A DNA stretch of 32,349 nt from a virus, in IMG/VR virus record IMGVR_UViG_3300028925_011046, positions 1 to 32,349 of that record; one strand, written 5' to 3'. Positions within the stretch are counted from its first letter, which is position 1. The number at the start of each line of letters is the position of its first letter. Under the pieces are notes generated by a model. It had not been told where the DNA came from, searched no databases, and saw nothing but the letters and a program-made list of their open reading frames with translations. A program made the position numbers and the translations under genes. Shown piece by piece: positions 20,722 to 28,939 of the stretch.

Positions 20722-21216
20722 ATGGCTGTTACATCACAAAAGTCCGTCGAATACACAAACGCCACCGCTTCACCGGTTGTTAATAACAGTACCGCTGAAG
20801 AACATGGCCGTATTCGGATTATGTTTTTTACCCATGATCAAGTTGGAGTTGGTGATACTGGCTCTAGCGTTGCTTTGGGTAAATTACCACCAGGCCGTGT
20901 TCGTTTCTTGGCCTCTCTATCGAGGGCCTATGTAAATTGGGCAACAGGCAGTGCCACTTTGGACTTAGGCTGGGATGCCTACACTGACCTGGCTGGAGAT
21001 GCGGTTGCCGCAGATCCAGATGGTTTAATCAACGCTCTCGCTGTTGATACCGTAGGATTTCAAACGCTGGAAGGTGCCATCGCGGCTAACCTTTTAACGG
21101 GTGGAACTTACGTTTTTGAAAGCAACAGTGGGGTCGTTATTCGCGCCACTGCACAAGACAACGCACAAATCGCCAGCGATGATCTCGTTGGCTACATTTG
21201 TTACGTTTTAGACTAA
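20722..21216 (+). CDS. Probable head decoration or minor structural protein
   Basis: 164 residues with GGAGG before the ATG. It is rich in Gly, Ala, Thr and Val with a beta-strand pattern (GRVRFLASLSRAYVNWA, GTYVFESNSGVVIRATAQD). Such proteins follow the capsid gene in many podoviruses and are found in virions. I cannot name a family. It is followed by a strong terminator, which closes the capsid transcription unit. Confidence 0.6.
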   Translation: MAVTSQKSVEYTNATASPVVNNSTAEEHGRIRIMFFTHDQVGVGDTGSSVALGKLPPGRVRFLASLSRAYVNWATGSATLDLGWDAYTDLAGDAVAADPDGLINALAVDTVGFQTLEGAIAANLLTGGTYVFESNSGVVIRATAQDNAQIASDDLVGYICYVLD

Positions 21217-21252
21217 GCAGCAAAGCCTTTGGCTTAGTTGTTCAAATGATCA

Positions 21253-21281
21253 GGGGGGCCGTTGGCCCCCCTTTTCTTTTT
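21253..21281 (+). terminator. Strong Rho-independent terminator after the capsid genes
   Basis: GGGGGGCC-GTT-GGCCCCCC makes an eight-base-pair GC stem (21253-21271), followed by TTTTCTTTTT. Partial read-through is probable because tail genes follow in the same direction without a clear promoter. A smaller AAGCC-TTT-GGCTT hairpin lies just upstream. Confidence 0.85.
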
Positions 21282-21293
21282 GGAGCTTTTTAA

Positions 21294-21848
21294 ATGGCAA
21301 CAACATTTGTTGAAATAGCCAATAGAGCCATCACCTACTTGGGTGGCGATACCATTACATCTTTGGAAGATGATACCAAAGAAGGTCGCGCATGCTTGCG
21401 CCTATACGAGCAAAGCCGCGATCAACTTTTGCGAGATCATCCCTGGAACTTTTCAATTAAAAGAGCAGTCCTAGCGGCAAATACAACTGCACCTCTTTGG
21501 GAGTACACGAATGCGTTTGATTTCCCGAATGATACAATTCGCATTATAGAGGTTGATACGCTTGAAGAATGGGCCGTTGAGGGCCGTCAGATCGTCACTG
21601 ATGCTGCCGCACCGTTAAACATCGTTTACGTCGAGCGCGTTAACGATCCTAATTTATTCGATACTAAGTTTATTGAGGCCTTTAGCATACGCCTCGCCGC
21701 CGACATTGCTTACGATATAACCGCCTCACAAAGCGTGGTTCAGGGAGCAGAAAATAAATACTTACAATTAATCCAAACCGCCCGTCTTGTTGATGCACAG
21801 GAAAGCTTGAGCGAAAATGAGCAGTCCTGGTTGGATTCGAGAAACTAA
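21294..21848 (+). CDS. Tail tubular protein A (T7 gp11-like)
   Basis: 184 residues. The N-terminus FVEIANRAITYLGGDTITSL, then KEGRACLRLYEQSRDQLLRDHPWNF, is the clear signature of the gp11-type adaptor, and a predicted helical C-terminal part follows. It forms a ring under the portal and joins it to the nozzle. GGAG lies upstream of the ATG, just after the terminator. The next gene starts right after its stop. Confidence 0.85.
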   Translation: MATTFVEIANRAITYLGGDTITSLEDDTKEGRACLRLYEQSRDQLLRDHPWNFSIKRAVLAANTTAPLWEYTNAFDFPNDTIRIIEVDTLEEWAVEGRQIVTDAAAPLNIVYVERVNDPNLFDTKFIEAFSIRLAADIAYDITASQSVVQGAENKYLQLIQTARLVDAQESLSENEQSWLDSRN

Positions 21849-24299
21849 ATGGCGCGGGTATCGATTATCAACACCAACTTTACGGCTGGGGAACTTTCTG
21901 AAGATTTGTTTGGGCGGGTTGATATTACAAAATATCAAAATGGTGCCGCGACAATTGAGAACTTTATTGTGCAGCCTCACGGCGGCGTTAAAAGAAGGCC
22001 TGGGACACGATTTGTTAAAGAAGTGAAAACCAGCAGCTTGCAGACTCGGCTTGTAAGCTTCGAGTTTAGCACAACGCAAGCTTATTGTATTGAGTTCGGC
22101 AACCTGTACATGCGGTTTTACAAAGATCAGGGCTCTATCTTAGAGGCCAACAAAACGATATCAGGAGCAACGGCTGCTAACCCTGTCGTTGTCACTGCCA
22201 CATCGCATGGCTACGTTAATGGAGAAGAAGTTTATATCTCTGCTGTTGCGGGGATGACTGAGCTTAATGGAAAATATTATCTTGTAAAAAACAAGGCAGC
22301 CAATACGTTTGAGCTTACAAACGTTGACGGCACGAACATAAATGGTTCGGGCTTCACTTCATATTCGTCGGGAGGAACTGCTGCTCGGGTCTACACGGTT
22401 GCAACCACATATACGACGGCTGACATCCCTACTCTGCAATTTGCACAATCCGCTGACATTTTGTATGTGGCGCACGAGGATTACACTCCTCGAAAAATTG
22501 AACGAACCGGGCATACGGCATGGACAATCACAGACATCCCCTTCACAGATGGTCCCTATTTAACGGAAAACATAACGACAACAACATTGACGCCGGGAGC
22601 CGCCACTGGTGATGGCGTAGCCTTCACGGCTTCGGCTATTACCGGAATTAATGATGGCGCTGGGTTTCAAGCAACTGACATTGGCCGTTTAATTACAGTC
22701 GGTCACCAGGCAACGGCCTGGGCGGCATCGACTGCTTACGCAGTCCTCGCTATTGTTCGTAATTCGGGAAATGTTTACGAATGCATAAAGGCCGGCACTT
22801 CGGAGGGATCTGGTGGTCCGTCATCTGAAGGTGATGAGATCGTTGACGATGGGGCAACGTGGAAATACTTAAGAGATGGCGGTATTCAGTGGGGCTATGG
22901 AGTTATCTCTGCGAGGACTAACACAACGGTTGTTGCCGTTGATATTGTTAATGCGCTCGGGGGGACTACGGCTGAGACAAAATGGAAGTTAGGCGCATGG
23001 TCTGACACTGGCGGCTATCCTGCTGCGGTTGCATTTTATGAACAACGATTATTTTGGGCCGGCTCGACTGCTAAACCGCAAACATTATGGGGCTCTAAAT
23101 CAGGTGATTACGAAAACCACACGCCGGGCACATTAGATAACGATCCTGTCGTTTACACATTGGCGACGGATCAGGTCAACGTCATTCGGTGGTTGTCGCC
23201 GGGCAAGGTTATGGCAATTGGAACTGTCGGCGGCGAGTTTATTATCAGTGGATCAACCACTGCCGATGCGCTAACGCCAACGAATGTCAGGGTTGTTAGA
23301 GAAGGCACTCGTGGATCGCACACTCACAAACCTGTTCGCGTCGATAACGTCGTCCTCTATATCCAGCGCCAGCAGCGCAAGATCAGAGAGTTTGTTTATG
23401 TTTTTGAAAACGATGCTTTTCAATCTCCTGATGTGACAATTCTCAGCAATCAGGTTGGCAAGGGTGGCATCTCTGAGATTGCCTATCAACAAGAACCATC
23501 AACGGTTGTTTGGGGTGTGAGGGCTGACGGTCAACTGATCGGCATGACTTACTTGCGTGACCAGCAGGTGATCGCTTGGCATCGGCATAAAATTGGTGGG
23601 GCGTTTGGCTCAACCGCACACGGCGTTGTGGAATCTCTCGCAGTTATACCCTCGACAACTTCGGGCGAGGATGAATTGTGGATGATCGTTAAGCGCACTG
23701 TTAATAGTGTCACTCGACGTTATGTTGAATTTATAGAAAAAACTTTTGATCCCGGAGAAAACCAAGTCAAAGCAGACGCATTTTTTGTGGATAGCGGCCT
23801 TACTTATTCTGGTTCGGCGGTTGCGGCGGTCTCAGGGATGGATCATCTGGCTGGTGAAACCGTTAGCATCCTTGCCAATGGTGACGTTTACCCAAATCAG
23901 ACAGTCACATCGGGAGGCGTTTCAGGCCTCTCTCCAACAGTTACGACGGCGCATGTTGGATTTGGTTACACATCGACTTTAAAGACGTTAAGACCTGAAG
24001 CTGGCTCTGATGACAAGGGAACGTCGCAGGGTAAAACAAAGCGTGTGTACGAAGTGACGTTGCGCCTACTGAATACCCTAGGCGCTAAAGTGGGGCCAGC
24101 GACTGATAAGCTTGATCAAATTAATTTTAGGGGCGGCTCTGATCCAATGGACAGTTCGCCCCCTTTGTTCTCTGGCGACAAAAAAATTAAGTTTCGGGGT
24201 GGCTGGGAAACTGAAGGACAGGTTATTGTTGTTCAGAACCAGCCCTTGCCAATGCACCTAACGGCGATTGTGAAACGTCTTATTTCAAACGACGGGTAA
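21849..24299 (+). CDS. Tail tubular protein B / nozzle (T7 gp12-like) with inserted modules
   Basis: 816 residues. The N-terminus NTNFTAGELSEDLFGRVDIT and PHGGVKRRPGTRFV are typical of the podovirus nozzle protein. Residues about 100-180 (ATSHGYVNGEEVYISAV, YYLVKNKAANTFELTNVDG) form an inserted beta module like the ubiquitin-activating E1 FCCH-type domain common in phage tails. Residues about 288-335 (AWAASTAYAVLAIVRNSGNV, YECIKAGTSEG) look like a carbohydrate-binding repeat. The core resumes with AVAFYEQRLFWAGSTAKPQT. It closes the tail tube and may touch the cell surface through the inserts. Confidence 0.85.
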   Translation: MARVSIINTNFTAGELSEDLFGRVDITKYQNGAATIENFIVQPHGGVKRRPGTRFVKEVKTSSLQTRLVSFEFSTTQAYCIEFGNLYMRFYKDQGSILEANKTISGATAANPVVVTATSHGYVNGEEVYISAVAGMTELNGKYYLVKNKAANTFELTNVDGTNINGSGFTSYSSGGTAARVYTVATTYTTADIPTLQFAQSADILYVAHEDYTPRKIERTGHTAWTITDIPFTDGPYLTENITTTTLTPGAATGDGVAFTASAITGINDGAGFQATDIGRLITVGHQATAWAASTAYAVLAIVRNSGNVYECIKAGTSEGSGGPSSEGDEIVDDGATWKYLRDGGIQWGYGVISARTNTTVVAVDIVNALGGTTAETKWKLGAWSDTGGYPAAVAFYEQRLFWAGSTAKPQTLWGSKSGDYENHTPGTLDNDPVVYTLATDQVNVIRWLSPGKVMAIGTVGGEFIISGSTTADALTPTNVRVVREGTRGSHTHKPVRVDNVVLYIQRQQRKIREFVYVFENDAFQSPDVTILSNQVGKGGISEIAYQQEPSTVVWGVRADGQLIGMTYLRDQQVIAWHRHKIGGAFGSTAHGVVESLAVIPSTTSGEDELWMIVKRTVNSVTRRYVEFIEKTFDPGENQVKADAFFVDSGLTYSGSAVAAVSGMDHLAGETVSILANGDVYPNQTVTSGGVSGLSPTVTTAHVGFGYTSTLKTLRPEAGSDDKGTSQGKTKRVYEVTLRLLNTLGAKVGPATDKLDQINFRGGSDPMDSSPPLFSGDKKIKFRGGWETEGQVIVVQNQPLPMHLTAIVKRLISNDG

Positions 24300-24305
24300 T
24301 ATATA

Positions 24306-24968
24306 ATGTGTGATCCGATTACAGTTGGCGCAGCCGCAACGACAACCTTAGCCGGAAGCGGCGCTGTTTTAACATCCGCAGGTGTTACTGCTGCGGCTAC
24401 TGCTGGCCTTGCGACAACGACAACAGCGGCTACATCGGGTCTTTTTGGCACAGCCGGCTTGTTTGGTTGGGGCCAAACATTTTCAACATTAAGCACATTA
24501 GGTTCCATTGGGAGTAGTTTATACGGTGGAGCGCAGCAATCAGCCCAGTTGGAATATCAAGCGCAAATGGCCGAATACAACCGAAAGGTCGGTGAGAACA
24601 ACGCAATGGCTGCGGAATATGCCGCAGAATACGAGGCTGATATCTATGATGAAAATGTCCGTCGCGTTCTGGCAACTCAGGATACCCGGTTTGCACACGC
24701 TGGCGTTGTCATTAACACCGATAGCCCCCTCGATGTTAAAATTGCTGACGTTGAAAATGCAACCGCAGAGCGTCTAGCTATCTTGTACGGTGGTGAGGTT
24801 AGAGCCTATGCCGCCAGGACAGGGGCAGAGGCGCAAGGGTCTGCTGCTGAGAATTACAGACGCCAAGCTGGATCTGCGAAGACGGCAAGTTACATTAATG
24901 CTGGGGTTAATCTCGGGAAAGGTGGCTACAGCCATTATCGAAAATACGGTAGCCTGTTAGGAACTTAG
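24306..24968 (+). CDS. Internal virion protein (T7 gp14-like)
   Basis: 220 residues. A hydrophobic Ala/Thr/Gly-rich N-terminus (about 5-70), including GWGQTFSTLSTLGSIGSSLY, is followed by a helical region YQAQMAEYNRKVGENNAMAA and ends in YRKYGSLLGT. This is the usual design of the small ejected protein that forms a pore in the outer membrane. Like the small proteins before portal, it starts with MC and ends with LLG plus one residue. Confidence 0.7.
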   Translation: MCDPITVGAAATTTLAGSGAVLTSAGVTAAATAGLATTTTAATSGLFGTAGLFGWGQTFSTLSTLGSIGSSLYGGAQQSAQLEYQAQMAEYNRKVGENNAMAAEYAAEYEADIYDENVRRVLATQDTRFAHAGVVINTDSPLDVKIADVENATAERLAILYGGEVRAYAARTGAEAQGSAAENYRRQAGSAKTASYINAGVNLGKGGYSHYRKYGSLLGT

Positions 24969-24971
24969 TAG

Positions 24972-27155
24972 ATGGCAATAATCCCCACAATCCAGCGGCA
25001 GCAAAGTCTTCCTTCGACAACCGGGGTTGCCCCTCCTCCTGTTGTCCCAGGTCAGGATTTCGGTGGAAAATCTTTAGGGAAAGCTTTTGAACAATTGGGA
25101 GAAATTTCTGATGATTTATATAAGGCTGAAACTGCTAGTCAGGTTGGCAACGCGACAACAACTGCACAGATTAAACTTGCGGCATTAAAAAAAGAGCTAG
25201 ACAGCGGGGATGCGGCAACGGCTGTAGGAACATATGAGGCCCGTGCTAAAGCAATAGGAGAAGAAGCGGCAAGCGGGTTAAATCCCAAGGCTGCTGAAGA
25301 ATTTGTAAATAAATATCGGATTTTAAGTACGGCGGGTCAGATTCATAATAGTAATACCGTTACAAAGAAACGGTATTCAGAATTAAAGGGCGGGTTAATT
25401 ACTAACCTCGATGCACTTGCTAAGAGTGCTGCCCAAGATCCGAATGCTTTAGTGTCTGCTGGAGATCTTATTAATAAAGCACTTAAAACAAATGTTATTT
25501 CGGGTCTTGAAGCTAATAAGTTGTTGCTAAAATTTAAGGGGAAACTTGACACAGCAGCGGCAACTCAACTTTTGTTTCTTGATCCACACAAACTAAAAAA
25601 ACTTTTAAAAGACTCGAAGAATCTTTCCAATCTTGATCCCGTGGAACGAGCAAAATTTGGAGAACGAGCCGAAGTTCGTATTACTAAATTAAATAACGCC
25701 GGCAAAACAGCGGCAAGAAAGGTCGAACGAAAATTTTTGTCTTTTGCTTCGGATTATATTAGTGCCGTTCGCACAGGTGCAGATGTTAGCCCGGAAATTT
25801 CGGCACGACTTTCAGATGAAAATATCAGGAAGATAATTTCTGATCCTGACGAAGCTAAAGTCATTATTGCAAAGGTTAGAAACGCTGAGACTGATGGTAG
25901 AGACATTGCACTTATCACCGGCGCATCACTAAAAGATCAAAGAGCAATTCAAGAAAAAGTTAATGCGGAAGCAGAGAAAGAGGCAAAAACTCCTGCCGAA
26001 GTCGCAATTGTAGATGACAATAAAAGACATGCTGCCCGGATTCGTCAAGCAATTTTAACTGATCAGAAACTACGAAAAACAGACCCTGTATTATACGCAA
26101 TAAACAATGAGGGGGTGGTTAAAGCTGCTTTTGATGAATTTAATGTTGCTTTTTTAAATGCTGGAAATGGTATAGAAAACGATGACACGGGTGCTGGTGC
26201 TGGCGTTCAGGGTGCGTGGAGAAACTACAAAGATAGTCTTTATGCTGCTTATGATCGTATGCAAATTCCCAAGCAAGATCGAAAGATACTTTCGGATAGC
26301 TATGTAACTAATTCTGTTGACACAATTCAAACATTATTTAATGACAACCCTGAAGCATCCGCAACGCAATTTCAGAAATTAGCAAGTGTCGTGGGTGGTG
26401 ATTTTAATGCCATCGTGCATCAGATGGTTGGAAAGGGTATGGACCCAAAAATCTCCATGCTTGCTTATAACCTAAACAAGCCGCTAGTCATAAAAAAGTT
26501 AGTAAGCTTGGTGCAAGGTGACACTTTAAAAGTGCTGGAAGAACAAATTGGCCCTGATCTTAATAAGATTGATATCGATTTACGGGCCGAACTTGAAGGT
26601 ATGTTTTCTGTGCAAGGCGCTAACAATGTAAGATTTACAGGCCCAATACAGAAAGCAGCCAGAGCCCTTGCTGTTCTTGATGTGGCAAAAAATAAAACAC
26701 CTGTAAACAAGGCTGTTGAAACGGCTGTTAATCAGGTGCTTCACAGTGACTTCCAAGTAGTAAATAGGCCAAAACTTAAAGGCTTAGTTCCCAAATCTGC
26801 CGGCACTTACAACGTAGAAAAAATAGTTTTTGGTGCAAATCAATGGATGAGTAAAAAATTTAATACGGTGAAGTTAGATTTGTCAGATGGTCCTAATGCG
26901 TTTGGAAGCATGACTGATACTGCTAAAAAACAAGAGCTGGCGCACAGCAAAATTAAAAACAATGGTGAATGGGTATTCTCGCCTGATGGCTTCGACATCT
27001 TATTAATGGATTCTATAACTGGCCTTCCCGTTCTGCGTGAAGATAAGTCGCCAATTACTCTTAACGCTCGTGATCTTGAACAACCTCTTGTGAACTATAC
27101 TAAACCGTTTACAAAAAAAGGTGGTTTATTAAATTACATATCCCCTAAAAGGTAG
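24972..27155 (+). CDS. Internal virion protein (T7 gp15-like)
   Basis: 727 residues, mostly helical and Lys/Ala-rich, with a Pro-rich start. The segment LGKAFEQLGEISDDLYKAET and later long helices fit the ejected core protein that, with its neighbours, forms the periplasmic channel for DNA entry. Size matches T7 gp15. Order after the gp14-like gene supports the call more than any single motif does. The codons seem more AT-rich than those of neighbouring genes. Confidence 0.65.
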   Translation: MAIIPTIQRQQSLPSTTGVAPPPVVPGQDFGGKSLGKAFEQLGEISDDLYKAETASQVGNATTTAQIKLAALKKELDSGDAATAVGTYEARAKAIGEEAASGLNPKAAEEFVNKYRILSTAGQIHNSNTVTKKRYSELKGGLITNLDALAKSAAQDPNALVSAGDLINKALKTNVISGLEANKLLLKFKGKLDTAAATQLLFLDPHKLKKLLKDSKNLSNLDPVERAKFGERAEVRITKLNNAGKTAARKVERKFLSFASDYISAVRTGADVSPEISARLSDENIRKIISDPDEAKVIIAKVRNAETDGRDIALITGASLKDQRAIQEKVNAEAEKEAKTPAEVAIVDDNKRHAARIRQAILTDQKLRKTDPVLYAINNEGVVKAAFDEFNVAFLNAGNGIENDDTGAGAGVQGAWRNYKDSLYAAYDRMQIPKQDRKILSDSYVTNSVDTIQTLFNDNPEASATQFQKLASVVGGDFNAIVHQMVGKGMDPKISMLAYNLNKPLVIKKLVSLVQGDTLKVLEEQIGPDLNKIDIDLRAELEGMFSVQGANNVRFTGPIQKAARALAVLDVAKNKTPVNKAVETAVNQVLHSDFQVVNRPKLKGLVPKSAGTYNVEKIVFGANQWMSKKFNTVKLDLSDGPNAFGSMTDTAKKQELAHSKIKNNGEWVFSPDGFDILLMDSITGLPVLREDKSPITLNARDLEQPLVNYTKPFTKKGGLLNYISPKR

Positions 27156-27181
27156 CTACTCAATTATAATTGGAATAAATA

Positions 27182-28939
27182 ATGCCACTGCTTGACCCTA
27201 TTTGGAATACAGACCCGACAGGCCAGGCCAGGGATCTGCTGGGAACATTTGGTGGAGAGGTTTCTCTTGGCGATAGTCTGTCTTCAGGATTTCAGGAAAA
27301 TTTAAGCACAAACCCTTTAACTCAAGGGCTTCGCTATTTAGAATTACAAAAGGCCCGTGTGGGGAGTCAATATTCTTCGCGTTTAGGTGGCATGAGTGCT
27401 TCGCTTGAGGGAACTGAAGCAAAGACACCAATAATTTCCATTGAGGAGCAAAACGACAGGCTGTCTCAAGAGGAATTAATAGGTCAGCTAAAGCCGTATG
27501 AAGGGGAAACAGTCGAAGGCCTAGAGTTAAGAATTAAATACAAAAAAGAAGAAAATATCCGAAAGGCTTGGCTATCAGCAGCACCTGATGGTGTGGGATC
27601 AATCCTTGCCCATTTTGGTGTTGGTCTTGCCGCATCGTTTCTTGACCCGCTTAACGTCGCATCAGCGTTTATCCCCGTAATCGGCCCGGCAAAGTTTGCA
27701 AAAATATTGTCACAACAATCAGGCGCTGCTGGCAGACTTGGTGCTAGGGTAACAAAGGGAATGGCCGAGGGGTTTGTTGGCTCAGCAGCCGTCGAACCTA
27801 TCGTGCTGCTCGGCACTAGTGCGCTTGGCACTGACTATGATCTATATGATACCTTCGCCAACTTAGCATTTGGTACTGTCCTTGGCGGTGGACTACACGG
27901 CATGGCTGGGTTCGCCAGAGACAGTATTGACGCCCGGCGATTAAGAACCGCCATCGACGCTATTTCAATAGAAACGCGACACGCCGCAATGAGAGCCGCC
28001 CTCGGGCAAATGGGTGAAGGTCGAATCCCGGTTGGCATCGACAACATTATTCGGATGGACTTAGAGCAATCGGGGCGCTTAGATGAATCAACCGGGCGTA
28101 TTGTAGTTAGAAGTGAAGATGGGGCTCCTATTTCTGATGCGCCGGCTACTGTTGGTAAAGTTGCAGTCACTGTTGGCGATAAGGTCGATGGTCCCGGCAT
28201 TCCGATGCAGAAATCTTTTCGCACCGAAGCTCAGGCGGCAGAAGCGGCTAAAAAATTAGAAAAGGGTGGGGTAGCAGCGACAGTTCGTAAAGTTGGTGAG
28301 GATGATCACCGGCTTAGTATAGAAATTCCAGTGGATAGTTTTATTCGTTCACCGAATGGGGAATTTTTAGCATTCCCGACATTAAAATCTGCTAATGCTG
28401 CAATTAAGCAAATGTCAGATGAAGGCCTCGGGGTCGGTCTACAACTGGACGCTGTTAAGATTGGTGACGAGTACCTTCTAGTTTCTGATGTTACGCCATT
28501 GCAATTAAGTGCGATCAAAGCCAGTGCTGATGAAATTGTGCTGCCTGTTGAAATGCCAGCGCGTCAATCGGGCGCTGATCCTAAATCTGGCATCAATGCT
28601 GATAATATGCTTAATGATATTCAAACCTCGCAATCTGATAACAATTTAGTTTTTGATGCAAAAGACCGTACAACGCATGAAGCGGCTGAACGTCAACGCA
28701 CTGACACATCTGAACTTGAAACTGTTGAAGAGGTGCAAGCAGACCTTGATAAATTACTGGACGAAATAGATCAGACTATTGATGTTCTTGAACCTCGTGC
28801 TGATGGTGATTCACCGGGGGCGCTTAGGTCCGAATTAAAAGCTGAACTAGACCCTCATGATGCTGACATTAAAAAAGCTAAGGAATTAAAGGGTGGCCTT
28901 AGAAAAGCTGCAATCTGTATCCTGGCAGGAGGCGTTTAA
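27182..28939 (+). CDS. Internal virion protein, first part of a gp16-like pair
   Basis: 585 residues. A central hydrophobic region (GVGLAASFLDPLNVASAFIP, FVGSAAVEPIVLLGTSALG, LAFGTVLGGGLHGMAGFA at about 145-240) could insert in the membrane. No lytic transglycosylase motif is seen. The C-terminal half is acidic with a predicted coiled coil (EEVQADLDKLLDEIDQTIDV). Position after the gp15-like gene suggests the ejection protein gp16, here divided in two. The stop overlaps the next ATG by one base (TAATG). Confidence 0.55.
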   Translation: MPLLDPIWNTDPTGQARDLLGTFGGEVSLGDSLSSGFQENLSTNPLTQGLRYLELQKARVGSQYSSRLGGMSASLEGTEAKTPIISIEEQNDRLSQEELIGQLKPYEGETVEGLELRIKYKKEENIRKAWLSAAPDGVGSILAHFGVGLAASFLDPLNVASAFIPVIGPAKFAKILSQQSGAAGRLGARVTKGMAEGFVGSAAVEPIVLLGTSALGTDYDLYDTFANLAFGTVLGGGLHGMAGFARDSIDARRLRTAIDAISIETRHAAMRAALGQMGEGRIPVGIDNIIRMDLEQSGRLDESTGRIVVRSEDGAPISDAPATVGKVAVTVGDKVDGPGIPMQKSFRTEAQAAEAAKKLEKGGVAATVRKVGEDDHRLSIEIPVDSFIRSPNGEFLAFPTLKSANAAIKQMSDEGLGVGLQLDAVKIGDEYLLVSDVTPLQLSAIKASADEIVLPVEMPARQSGADPKSGINADNMLNDIQTSQSDNNLVFDAKDRTTHEAAERQRTDTSELETVEEVQADLDKLLDEIDQTIDVLEPRADGDSPGALRSELKAELDPHDADIKKAKELKGGLRKAAICILAGGV